A stretch of 64,000 bases of DNA from Bimastos eiseni (lineage: Eukaryota > Annelida > Clitellata > Crassiclitellata > Lumbricidae): assembly GCA_959347315.1 (NCBI GenBank), contig OY365811.1, positions 43,707,072-43,771,071 of the forward strand, read 5' to 3'. A program made the position numbers and the translations under genes. Every line of letters starts with the position of its first letter. Position 1 is the stretch's first letter. Of this stretch, positions 22,331 through 31,747 are shown in pieces. The notes under the pieces are model-generated. The model searched no databases. It was not told the DNA's origin and saw nothing but the letters and a program-made list of their open reading frames with translations.

Positions 22331-22679
22331 TATATGTGGACCTGTATTACTATATATATAAATACTAACTTATATTTGCACACAGTGATATATAATTATA
22401 TATAGTTTTCCATTCTTCGACTTCTTCCTAAAGAAGAAATGCGCACATCGTCGTCGTCGTCTTCATCATCTTTCTTCGCCAGATGAACCTTCTTTCTGTT
22501 TCTTCTCGAATGAATGACCTTTGACCCTCGTACGGGTTATCGATCTGGCTTTGAACGGTCATGACCTTTCGATGATCTCTGTGTCTCTGTCTCGATCCAT
22601 CTGTTGGCTCTACGTGGCTAATGTCGTATTCCATTCGGACATCGTCTTTCGTCCAATGTAAAGAGGAAGACAAGAGAGA

Positions 22680-22680
22680 C

Positions 22681-22721
<41 letters not shown>

Positions 22722-22735
22722 TAGATAGACTAGTA
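22680..22735. repeat. (CAGA)n microsatellite
   Basis: About 11 copies, followed by three GATA copies. Confidence 0.95.
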
Positions 22736-23079
22736 TAGAGGACCGTCTGTGGAATTCTGAGACGACGCAGCTGGTCACACAGCGTAGAACTGTCGCCTCA
22801 ACAAAGACGAAATATCTCTACATGAACAAATATGCAGTTCACATAATAATGTATCATTGCATATTTCGTATGTATCTGTATCTATGTATCTCTCGCTGTC
22901 TATGTGTGTCTGACTTTGTGTCTGCCTCCCTGCCTCCCTTTGTCTCTTTGTCTCAGTGTCTCTTTAACACGCCATATGAGTAAACGTTCGATTGGTATGA
23001 GAGGAGTTGGCGTCGTTCGTTGCTGCATCAACGGCTTTGGCTCAGTGTCTTCATCAAATGAATCATCTATTAAAAAATC

Positions 23080-23087
23080 TCTCTGTT

Positions 23088-23118
<31 letters not shown>

Positions 23119-23152
23119 ATGTCTGTCTGTCTGTCTGTCTGTCTGTCTGCCT
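23080..23152. repeat. (TCTG)n microsatellite
   Basis: About 17 copies with TTTG interruptions. Confidence 0.95.
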
Positions 23153-23610
23153 TGTGTCGAAGGTCACAAGGGAGATATGCTAGTCACTCATCCATTGGAT
23201 TGATTGGCGTCCGATCTTTTTCTCTTCCATCTTCCCTCTCTCGTAATCGTGATCGTAATATCCAAACTTCTACAGCGCCACTCGAAAGCCAAACGCAGAT
23301 CATCAACTTATTCAAGAGTGCTGCATCAAATCATGTGGGTTGTCCGAAGGGTAATCTGAAGGAGGTCAGAGTCCGGTCAGAGTAGCTGTTAAGGGGAGAA
23401 GTGACGCCGACAGAGGACATGGCAATAGTACAACGAGATCCAGCGATTTCTAAGGGCTTGGAGAGGGTCCACAATCAGCTGATAAAAAATACTCTAATTA
23501 GTTATTCATAGCTTATGATTCAAAGCTTCTAAAATATAATGCCTGCGACACTTAACAACAATCAGTTTAGACTTCAATTCTCTTATTAAGGCCGAGAGTT
23601 TGGGTTCAAC
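23153..23610. other. unrecognised stretch
   Basis: A plus frame to 23385 has ordinary composition at its 3' part, but no start, splice sites or domain that I can support. Confidence 0.3.
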
Positions 23611-23723
23611 CCACCCCCCTCACCCCCTCACCCCCCTCACCCCCCTCACCCCCCTCACCCCCTCACCCCCTCACCCCCCTCACCCCCCTCACCCCCTCAC
23701 CCCCCTCACCCCCCTCACCCCCC
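23611..23723. repeat. (CACCCCCCT)n G-quadruplex-prone minisatellite
   Basis: Thirteen C-runs of five or six separated by CTCA or TCA, so the minus strand is a string of G5-G6 runs with 3-nt spacers. The frame PLTPLTP is repeat translation. Confidence 0.95.
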
Positions 23724-24150
23724 AACCACTGAGACAAGGAATGAGTAGAGAGATTGACCAAATCATGATACAGTTGCTAAGAGCCGTCGGCGATCTGTTG
23801 TATGCTGACTTGTGCCAGACTTACAAGAGATGAGTCGATAGAGGAACCAAGTGAAGCCGAACATAACGCATTTGTTGTCGATTCACCTATGACTCGATGA
23901 TTGGCGTCTCGCGTGACTAACCGAAGGTACACTTGAGTGCCTCACCTCTGCTCAGAGGAAGAGTAGAACGAGAAAGACAGACATAGACACCGACACACAG
24001 AAACACAGAGTAGGATTTAGAGCGACACAAACTCTGAGACAACCAGCGAAGAATCGAACGAAATCAACGACGTTTAGACATTCAATGATCGTCGCCTTTT
24101 GGCTGACGGACTTTTAACTGAAACAAGCGACGATGACGACAGATTTCTAT
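23724..24150. other. unrecognised stretch
   Basis: No gene, RNA or repeat recognised. Confidence 0.3.
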
Positions 24151-24154
24151 CATT

Positions 24155-24480
24155 TCAGATGATCATTTTAGGACTATGTCAGATGATCATTTTACGGTTA
24201 TGTCAGATGATCATGTCAAATGATTATGAGGATCATTTCGGATGATCATTTTAGGATCGTGTCAGATGATCATTTGAGGATCATGTCAGATGATCATTGA
24301 ATGATCATGTCAGATGATTATTTGAGGATGATTTCTGATGATCATTTGAGGTCAGATGATTATTTGAGGATGATTTCATATGATCATTTGAGGTCAGATG
24401 TTTGTTTGAGGATGATTTCAGATGATCATTTGAGGTCAGATGTTTGTTTGAGGATAATTTCAGATGATGATTGGATGATC
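24155..24480. repeat. TCAGATGATCATTTGAGGA minisatellite
   Basis: Degenerate units of 22-30 bp centred on the palindrome ATGATCAT. The later part alternates TCAGATGATTATTTGAGGATGATTT and TCAGATGTTTGTTTGAGGATGATTT-type units. Confidence 0.9.
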
Positions 24481-24699
24481 GAATAGTTGCTTAGGCGTTC
24501 ATCTCTGTTGGTGAACCGACGGATAATTAAATCCTGCGCTACAGAAGTCAATTGGACATTGATGCAATGCATTTCTGTAATATAGAGATTGGTCTGATTG
24601 GATGGACAGCGTTGCCTCATCAGTTGTCGATAAATAAATAGTCGTGCCTCTATGACATGTGTCTTATGTCATGTCATATAGATACAATGTCATGGTGTG

Positions 24700-24905
24700 G
24701 CATGGTGGCCGATTGGCTAGAGCGGTCGACCCGTAACGCGGAGAGTGTGGGTTCGATCCTCGTCCAAGGAGTCACTGTGTAGGAACATAGAGCACAAATG
24801 CTCTGCAGAACAACTGCAGTTACGCCATCGAGGCGTGTATGTAGTGTGTTTCTGAACTGATTATAAGTAGGACGATGTCATGAAATAACAGTTATAAGCT
24901 TATTG
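24700..24905 (+). repeat. tRNA-derived SINE
   Basis: A tRNA-like head carries an internal polymerase III box A (TGGCCGATTGG, 24706-24716) and box B (GGTTCGATCC, 24750-24759) at normal spacing. The acceptor and anticodon arms do not fold as a clean tRNA. A tail of about 120 bp without tRNA similarity follows (ATAGAGCACAAATGCTCTGC hairpin-like, GAACAACTGCAGTTACGCC). This head-body layout is that of a SINE. The end is approximate. Confidence 0.65.
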
Positions 24906-25014
24906 TATTACATTGTATGATCTGTAGTTGTCATCTGGTAAGTTCTAATCTAATAAGAAATGAGAAAACGCCAAGGCACTAAGTCTGTAATCGACGTATC
25001 ACAATCGAACGATT

Positions 25015-25110
25015 GATGGTTGATTTCGATTGATTGATGATCGATCGATTGATGATTGATCGATTGATGATTGATCGATTGATGATTGATTGATAGGTTG
25101 GTTGATTGGT
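25015..25110. repeat. (GATTGATC)n repeat
   Basis: About nine copies of GATTGATC/GATTGATG words. A second array of the same motif lies at 25955-25998 against the stop codon of the 283-aa gene. Confidence 0.9.
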
Positions 25111-25111
25111 T

Positions 25112-25172
25112 GATTCTCCAAGACTTCAGCCGCTATGTCAAGAGGACATAGCGCCAGAAGTCTTGGACAATC
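25112..25172. other. strong hairpin, 51-nt core
   Basis: TCCAAGACTTC (25117-25127) pairs with GAAGTCTTGGA (25157-25167), and GCTATGTC (25132-25139) with GACATAGC (25145-25152). The loop is short and there is one small internal mismatch. GATT and AATC extend the stem outside with a bulge. It could be a small fold-back element, an RNA hairpin or a recombination-prone palindrome. Confidence 0.7.
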
Positions 25173-25299
25173 AGTCAATTACTTTCATTCAATAGATCGT
25201 TGTTATTCGACGATTTCTCGACAGGTGGCGTCTACTGATGGCGTAGAATAATTCACACGGGATGTCCAGCGCATGCTTCATAAATATGTACAATCAGTC

Positions 25300-25342
25300 C
25301 GTTTCAGATAAAACATTGAGTCGAACGGAGTCATCTGAAACG
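25300..25342. other. second hairpin, 10-bp perfect stem
   Basis: CGTTTCAGAT (25300-25309) and ATCTGAAACG (25333-25342) are perfect inverted repeats around a 23-nt loop. It lies 130 bp from the hairpin at 25117. Confidence 0.75.
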
Positions 25343-25629
25343 ACTTCTAGGACGCTTGCTTCGCACACTGGATGACGTAGTGGATGTCATAGCGACCACT
25401 GCCTGGCCACCAACTGTCAATCACGGGCGTTGATGGCATTTCGAAAGGAAGAGGAGGTGGTGGTTATTGGTTGCCTTCTATGTACGAAGCGGTGGGCAAT
25501 GGGGGAAGAGTGGAGGTTGTACAAGGGGTGTTAAAGATGGTTAAACAAGTAATGTCAACCCTTCCTATAATGTAGATGGGGTGAGGTGCCAGGTCAAAAT
25601 CCTCATTCGAAAGCATAGCGAGTCATTCC

Positions 25630-25895
25630 TCTTCCTTCCCACCATCCTTGTCCTTCATAACCTCCACCAGCTTCTCCGTCTCCTCCTCCTCTTTCTCCGT
25701 CTCCTCCTTCTCTTTCTCCTTCTCCTCCTCCTCCTCTTTCTCTGTCTCCTCCTTCTCTTTCTCCTTCTCCTCCTCTTTCTCCGTCTCCTTTTTCTCCTTC
25801 TCCGTCTCCTCCTTCTCCTCTTTCTCCGTCTCCTCCTTCTCCTCTTTCTCCGTCTCCTCCTTCTCCTCTTCTCGTCCTCCTCCATTAATTCCATT
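25630..25895. repeat. CTCCTCTTTCTCCGTCTCCTTCT pyrimidine minisatellite
   Basis: Units of about 24-36 bp mixing TCTCCGTCTCC and TCTTTCTCCTTCTCC. The minus-strand E/K and R-rich frames are repeat translation. Confidence 0.9.
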
Positions 25896-25995
25896 TCGTG
25901 GTCCCTCGAATTTCACTGGGATTGATCAAAGATCCCATCACCTCAATCGATTGATCTAAGTCATCGATTGATCGATTGATCGATTGATCGATTGA

Positions 25996-26847
25996 TTAGC
26001 ATGGATATCGTTCGTCTCTAAACTCCTGCCAGACATCGTAGTTGATAACTTCATCGTAAGAAGGAATCTCCTCAACGTATTCGAAGAATTCCTCCCACAA
26101 TTCGTCTGGTTCGACTTCGAAGAACTTGGAGTGGTTAGCGATGGTCTTGATGATGTCGAGGTTCTCGACTAGGCATTCGTACTCATTGAGCTCAACGATG
26201 AGCCACTCCTCGTTCCTATCTAGGAAAGGCTTTCGTTTGTGGATGGCGAGGATGAATTCAGGTGTAGCAGGGAACTCAAGGCGTTGGTTCGGATCAGCTG
26301 GTCCAACGTCGCCTTTCCCGCCTGATTTCTTCTTCTTCCGACTCAGCCTCCTCTGCTGCTGCTGTTGCTGTTGCTGCTGCTGCTGTTGTCGCTTCGAAGG
26401 CCCTCTGCTGGATGCGGTGGCTGCAGAAGTCCTTCTGTTCTTCTCCTGATGCTGTTGTTGCTGCTGCTGTTTCTTCTGTTTCTCCTTCGATGCCGTCTTC
26501 TCAGCGGCGGCTGATTGCCTACGAGGGGATGGAGACGGTTTCTTCGGGCGATGCTCCTCTTCTCCCTCAGGAGGATCGACCCTCACCGACGGAACAGTCA
26601 GGGTCTTCGCTGGCTTCCCTCCTCCTCCTCCATCTGCTGCTGATTTTGTCTTGGTCTTACGACCTACCTCCGCCGCTTCTCCTCCTTCAAACCCTCCTCC
26701 TCCTCCTTCCGTAGGAGATGACGGTGACGTTGACCCTGACTTGTGACATTTCTCGTAGTCGTTTGTCTCTCCTTCGCGAGACTTGGACGAGAAAAGTTTC
26801 TTAAAGAAGCCAGGCTTCTTCGTCGGGGAAGACGGCTTATCGCCCAT
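25996..26847 (-). CDS. unknown 283-aa protein with acidic C-terminal domain
   Basis: Intronless ORF with ATG at 26845-26847 in strong context (A at -3, G at +4) and TAA at 25996-25998. Residues 1-25 are basic and aromatic (KKPGFFKKLFSSKS), possibly membrane- or acidic-partner-binding. Residues 30-190 are low complexity: G, S, P and K runs with two polyQ tracts and RRLSRKKKK. Residues about 190-283 are of normal complexity: EFPATPEFILAIHKRKPFLD, EEWLIVELNEYECLVENLDI, SKFFEVEPDELWEEFFEYVE and a C-terminal RDERYPC. They are probably folded and helical, with many acidic residues. I do not recognise the family. Tandem AGGTCA-like sites lie just upstream. G2 is followed by D, which disfavours N-myristoylation. 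Composition and the intact frame support a real gene. It could also be one exon of a longer transcript. Confidence 0.75.
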   Translation of the reverse strand: MGDKPSSPTKKPGFFKKLFSSKSREGETNDYEKCHKSGSTSPSSPTEGGGGGFEGGEAAEVGRKTKTKSAADGGGGGKPAKTLTVPSVRVDPPEGEEEHRPKKPSPSPRRQSAAAEKTASKEKQKKQQQQQQHQEKNRRTSAATASSRGPSKRQQQQQQQQQQQQRRLSRKKKKSGGKGDVGPADPNQRLEFPATPEFILAIHKRKPFLDRNEEWLIVELNEYECLVENLDIIKTIANHSKFFEVEPDELWEEFFEYVEEIPSYDEVINYDVWQEFRDERYPC

Positions 26848-26853
26848 GCTCCC

Positions 26854-26901
26854 TGTTCTCTGCCCTCTGACCTCTGACCTCTGTCCTCTGACCTCTGACC
26901 T
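26854..26901 (-). promoter_or_regulatory. tandem AGGTCA half-sites (DR1-like) upstream of the 283-aa gene
   Basis: On the minus strand seven hexamers recur every 7 bp: four AGGTCA plus AGGACA, AGGGCA and AGAACA variants, each separated by one G or equivalent. Direct repeats of AGGTCA with a 1-nt spacer are classic nuclear-receptor (RXR, HNF4, COUP-TF) DR1 sites. The array also counts as a 7-bp microsatellite, so function is inference. Confidence 0.4.
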
Positions 26902-27049
26902 CTGTGTGCTCTCCTTCGATCAGGTCGACTCTGAGCTCTTTATTCGCTGACGGGTGAGAAAGACAATCAGTCGATTATCATCGATTGTTATCGCAATTGA
27001 TCTGTTAAAGAACAATAGCAGAATTATGTCAAAGTTATCATGACCATTG

Positions 27050-27102
27050 CAACTACTACTACTACTACTCCACCTACTACTACTACTACTACTACTACTG
27101 GG
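27050..27102. repeat. (ACT)n microsatellite
   Basis: About 15 triplets with a CACCT interruption. Confidence 0.95.
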
Positions 27103-27126
27103 TCCCCTTCTGTAGGTCATCTACAC

Positions 27127-28078
27127 TGCTGAGATTGCTTCTGTCCTTAACGCCACTGCTGTGGTGGGTCACATGTATGCTGACGACGTCCAAGCCTACT
27201 TATATTGCATGGCTTTTAATGACTACTGCTGTTCGGGCAATGAGCCAAATGCTGGATGCCTTCGAGACTTGGATGGCGTCAAACCGCCTGCGACTCAATC
27301 CCCAAAACCCAATTTATCTGACTGGGCACTCTCCAGCAGCTTATGAAGCTTGATTTAACTGCCATTGCTGCTGAGTTCCCCCTCTTTGCATTTTCCTCTG
27401 TTGTCCGGGACCTTGGAGTCATGTTGGACCAAGAGCTCACCTTTGGCTCTCATGCCGTGATTCATACTACCAGTTGCGTCAGCTTCGAACTGTTTCCCGC
27501 TCGCTAACTCCAGACGCTACAGCTACCCTTGTTCACGCCTTCATTACTGCCCAACTGGATTACTGTTGTTCGCTCTATGCAAGCCTTCCAGCCGGGCGGT
27601 TGCGGTGCCTGGAGCGTGTTCTGCGTTCTGCTGCACGTCTTGTTGGACGCATTCCTAAATTTGGCCATGTATCGGGCTATATGCTGGATGTGCTCCACTG
27701 GCTCCCCCTCCAACAGCGAATCTCGTACCGTATCATCTCTTTGGTATGGCGGTCCTTGCTAGGTCTCGCTACGCCTATCTTTGTGATCTCTGTTGCTCTA
27801 CTTTGAGTGTACTGTGTCGCCTCTCTGTACGCTCTACTGAGCGAGGCATGGTCATTGTCCAATTTGCCCGTACAACTACCAAACAGAATCGTGCCTTCTC
27901 AGTGGTTAGCCCTTTGCTCTGAAACATGCTCCCGTTGGCGTTGTGATTGTCACCAAGGGTCTACTCAGACTCATTTTATACTTTCCTTAAAACTGTTCTT
28001 TTTAAAGGTGTTGGAGTCGGGAGCGCTCCTGAGTAGTAGCCTTGATTACAGAAATCTCTGTAATGAATGAATGAATGA
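27127..28078 (+). pseudogene. LINE (CR1-like) RT 3' half
   Basis: Starts at the catalytic YADD (27176-27187, GHMYADDVQAYLYC). It continues with FETWMASNRLRLNPQ, SSVVRDLGVMLDQELTFGSH, QLRQLRTVSRSLTPDATATL, FITAQLDYCCSLYASLPAGR, RIPKFGHVSGYMLDVLHWLP and the C-terminal tail to about 28040. A (TGAA)n tail (28062-28083) marks the 3' end. Several frameshifts and stops interrupt it, and the 5' end is truncated. It is the same family as 52505-53630. Confidence 0.9.
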
Positions 28079-28083
28079 ATGAA

Positions 28084-28260
28084 TACTATTATTATTATTA
28101 TTATTATTAATATTATTATTTTTAATATTATTATTATCATTACTATGATTATTATTATTATCATTATTATTATTATTTCTATTATCATTAATTGTTACCA
28201 TAATTATTTATTATTATGGTTATATGTTATTTTTATCTATCATTATTCTTTTTTCCGAGG
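28084..28260. repeat. (ATT)n microsatellite
   Basis: AT-rich triplet array directly after the LINE tail. Confidence 0.95.
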
Positions 28261-28329
28261 TACATTTGAATCCTCTGGATTAAAAAGTAAGGGATGTTGT
28301 CCTGGAGACGCTAGCCACCGCAGTTGGTT

Positions 28330-28720
28330 TTACTGATGGCGAAAGTGCTACCTAAGCAACTGCTTTGAAGCCTTGAAAAATCGTAGATAAGCGTTGAAAG
28401 AGGACGGTAGTCTCTCTGTTATTGCCTGGTATATGGGCAAGCCATTGACCAAGGAGGTTGATCAATGCGAGGCCATCCTGGTTTGCAGGACCCAGAGTTT
28501 CAAAGGCCAAGGGCACAAAAGAGCATAATGACAAATAGCTGTGTTTTTGACTCTTTTTCTATCTGCTGCGATCTCAGCAGCAGCAGCTGCACCCGCAACC
28601 TCAGCACCTGATCTGGTGCGGTATGACTCTGCCGAGATGTCAATGAGCTTAGCATCCCAGAATTAGAAGATGACCTGACAATGCCTCATACAAAGATTTA
28701 AATTGCTAATTTGGGTGCTC
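28330..28720 (-). pseudogene. retroelement RT-associated C-terminal fragment
   Basis: Minus-strand frames join to a motif series seen at the end of many invertebrate retroelement polyproteins: an AAADRKRVK-like basic segment, CHYALLCPLAFETLGP, ANQDGLALINLLGQ, ETTVLFQRLSTIFQGFKAVA. A frameshift lies within the alanine-rich part. No RT core is present beside it. Confidence 0.55.
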
Positions 28721-29420
28721 TTTTGGATTTCTTATCCTTGTTCTACACGATATGTTTTAGTGGTCCCTTGCGAGTTAAATGGCCTTTTGGAACACTCTCT
28801 CGCCCCCAATGATATCTAAGATGTATTGCTTGATGATGACTAAGCTCTATGTTTTCAAACCGAAACTTTGATTGTTAATTTAATTTCAATTTTTATTGCA
28901 TATCGTTATAAGTTAGATTGTCCTTCTTGAGCATTTATGACCCGATGATATCTTGATTGCAACGATGAAATGTGTTGGTTGCTTAGTCTTATTCCACTAT
29001 ATATAATTATGTGGTGATCCCTTTAAGTTATACCGTCCGTCTGGATCACTCTGCGACCCGATGACGCCTAGGATATATGACCTGATATGATGTCCAAGAA
29101 TTATGGCCTCAGACTGAAATATGTGATTGTCAATTTGGTCACTACTTTTGATTGTTTTCTTTGTTCTGTGTAATGAGTGAGGTTTATTGCACGACAATAT
29201 AACCTGATGAAATCCTAAATTTACGACCTGATAATTCATGACATTAGACAGAGATTCTATTGTTATTGTGATTGTTGTTTTGATTGTCTTTTTCACTCTA
29301 TGTTATTTTCCCACTGCTAATCGTGAATTCCTGATCTGGTGATAAACTTAGGGATTTATGCTCAAGGGCATCGACCATCAAATAGAATTACCCATATTAT
29401 GCTAATCAAATCTTTATTAT
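28720..29420. repeat. strongly diverged tandem repeats of ~130 bp
   Basis: Recurring words include GACCCGATGATATCTTG, GACCCGATGACGCCTAGGAT, ACCTGATGAAATCCTAAAT and ACCTGATAATTCATGA, with TGTGATTGTCAATTTGG / TGTGATTGTTGTTTTGA neighbours. They recur roughly every 120-150 bp. The degeneration is heavy and unit borders are uncertain. Confidence 0.5.
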
Positions 29421-29639
29421 TTATCTAAACTGTTGTGGTCGATGAACCACAGAATTGGTGAAATTAACTTAAGGGGGAGGAGGGGGAGGAGGGGAGTCAT
29501 TAAATCACACAAAACTTTTGAAGTTATTGAATGTGACTGAAATCTAAGTGGAACACTTCTGAATGTTTATTTATTAAATTACTACAACATAGAAATTAGG
29601 ATTTCACAATTGGCACTATATATATATATATATACGTAT

Positions 29640-31390
29640 ATAGACCTCCTGTAAGTCCAATTAACGACTTTGTAACTGACTTTAATGACACTTAATCTGA
29701 TCTATTAAATTTAAAGAATATGGTCTTTTTAACCGGTGACTTTAATAAACTCTTCTCCGATTGGAATGTTGCTTAGCAAAATGGTCCATTTAAAGTGCTG
29801 CAACAAAAAGGTTCTACTATATAAGAAGTATATGTAGCGAATCCATTAGACCGCAACAAACACATTTGACTCAATATCATAACAAATTTAAAGTTTTAAG
29901 AAATAAGACTATGCTATGTAAGTGATTATTACAATGTGATAATAACCTACACAAAACCTGAAAATAATTGAGCAAATCTTGAACTCAGACGATGAATCTT
30001 GTCTTCCTGATATATTTCTGATTGAAAACGAGATGGTTCAGGATCCAAGCGATATCGTCAAGGCATTCAACGAATATTTCATTAGCGTTGGATCTGCCCT
30101 TGCTTCTAATATCCAAAAAGTCAAAAATAATTGAACAAAATAATTATGTCCCATATAGTCTTTGATTAATTTTTTAAATGTGGTTTACTGGCGTCTTCTC
30201 AATACAGCTTTCAACATATGATTTATCCACATACATACATACATACATACATACATACATACATACATACATACATACATACATACATACATACATACAT
30301 ACATACATACATACATACATACATACATACATACATACATACATACATACATACATACATACATACATACATACATACATACATACATACATACATACAT
30401 ACATACATACATACATACATACATACATACATACATACATACATACATACATACATACATACATACATACATACATACATACATACATACATACATACAT
30501 ACATACATACATACATACATACATACATACATACATACATACATACATGCATACATACATACATAAATACATACATACATACATACATACATGGCCCTTT
30601 TTGATGTGCAGTCGAATATCGTCGATCTCATGGACTTCACTAAATTCTCACTATAGATGTATTTTTCGACATCGAAAGCTTTCCTTTGATGAAGTCAATC
30701 ACAAATTGCTATTAAATAAGCTTGATCACCATCGTAATCGAGATATTACAACATTATGGTTTACTAATTATCTTAGCAACCGAACGCAAATGTGTACCTT
30801 AAAAGCTACACATCCCATATCTTAATTATCAAGTGTGGAGCACCTCAGGGGTCAATAGTCTTGACTCACCATTATTCTTAATATACGTAAATAAGCTTTC
30901 AATCACTTCACCAATACTTTAAAAGACATCCTATTTGCTGATGATACCAATGAGTTTCTCTCCCATAAATCGTTTGACCAATTAATTGTCCCAACGATCA
31001 CTGAACTAATTATTATAGCGGACTGGCTTAAATCCGACTTAACTTTGAAAAAAGCAACTTTGTTGTATTCCATTATTTAAAAAAGTCGTCATCACTAGAT
31101 CACTGTGTCTCGGTATGCATCGGTACTTTCATGCCAACCTACCCAGCATCATCCAAGATTACTTTACGACTAACACAAGATTATTGTATCACCTTAGTAG
31201 AGATCCTAACACCTTAGATAATCCTTTCGCCAGAACAAACACTAGGCTAATGGCAATCAACTGCAAAAGTCCTAGAATTTGGAAATCTCTCTCCCAATTT
31301 GCGTCTCCTTCCCAGCTTTCATCTATAAAAAACAATCTGTTATTAAGTAAGCAAGTAAGTATATTCTTTATTGAACCAATTGCATAACCG
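29640..31390 (+). pseudogene. LINE with endonuclease and RT remnants, split by (ACAT)n
   Basis: 29640-29760 keeps endonuclease wording (PPVSPINDFV, VFLTGDFNKLFSDWN). 29960-30130 matches the linker before RT (LPDIFLIENEMVQDPSDIVK, FNEYFISVGSALASNIQK). A 364-bp ACAT array then interrupts it. RT resumes with SFDEVNHKLLLNKLDHH near 30690 and FADDTNEFLSH at 30933-30965, and the C-terminal part at 31115-31386 (RYFHANLPSIIQDYF). Stops and shifts are frequent, so it is inactive. Confidence 0.85.
30229..30592. repeat. (ACAT)n microsatellite, about 91 copies
   Basis: Nearly pure tetranucleotide array with two single-base variants near its right end (ACATGCAT and ACATAAAT). No frame contains a stop, which creates spurious 120-150 aa ORFs on both strands. 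Confidence 0.98.
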
Positions 31391-31397
31391 CACTCTG

Positions 31398-31640
31398 GTG
31401 AACAGTACACTTAAAAGTATAGCATCCTAATTAAAAACGGATTTTCGCGCTAGATTGTTTGCCTGTGGAATAACACGGTCGTGTGGTCTGGAGAGTATGC
31501 GATCGTCTTTTAAATAGCAATACATTTAATAGTACAGCATTCTCATTAAACAGAATTTTCATGCTAGATTGTCTGCCTGTGGAATTTCATGGTCAAGTGG
31601 GCGTGAACGTAGGGAGTAGGAGGTCGCCTTCATTGGAGGA
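31398..31640. repeat. ~75-bp direct duplication
   Basis: The segment at about 31408-31475 (AGTATAGCATCCTAATTAAA…GATTGTTTGCCTGTGGAAT) recurs, diverged, at 31530-31598 (AGTACAGCATTCTCATTAAA…GATTGTCTGCCTGTGGAAT), spaced about 120 bp. It directly follows the 3' end of a LINE. Confidence 0.8.
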
Positions 31641-31747
31641 AGGAACCGGTGTAGCACATGACCCGGATTCTATGACTCTATATCTTGTGAATTATGCTAT
31701 TTTTAGCCATTACTGCGAACTCAACCCCACTTCTTACAATCGTCGGC

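Noticed and set aside
24700..24780. Functional tRNA gene
   Set aside because: Box A and box B are present, but the acceptor and anticodon arms do not fold properly and a SINE-like body follows.
26780..26847. N-myristoylation of the 283-aa protein (MGDKPSS)
   Set aside because: Aspartate directly after glycine is disfavoured in the known motif.
30174..30640. Overlapping 120-215 codon frames
   Set aside because: (ACAT)n translation on both strands, partly joined to decayed LINE sequence.
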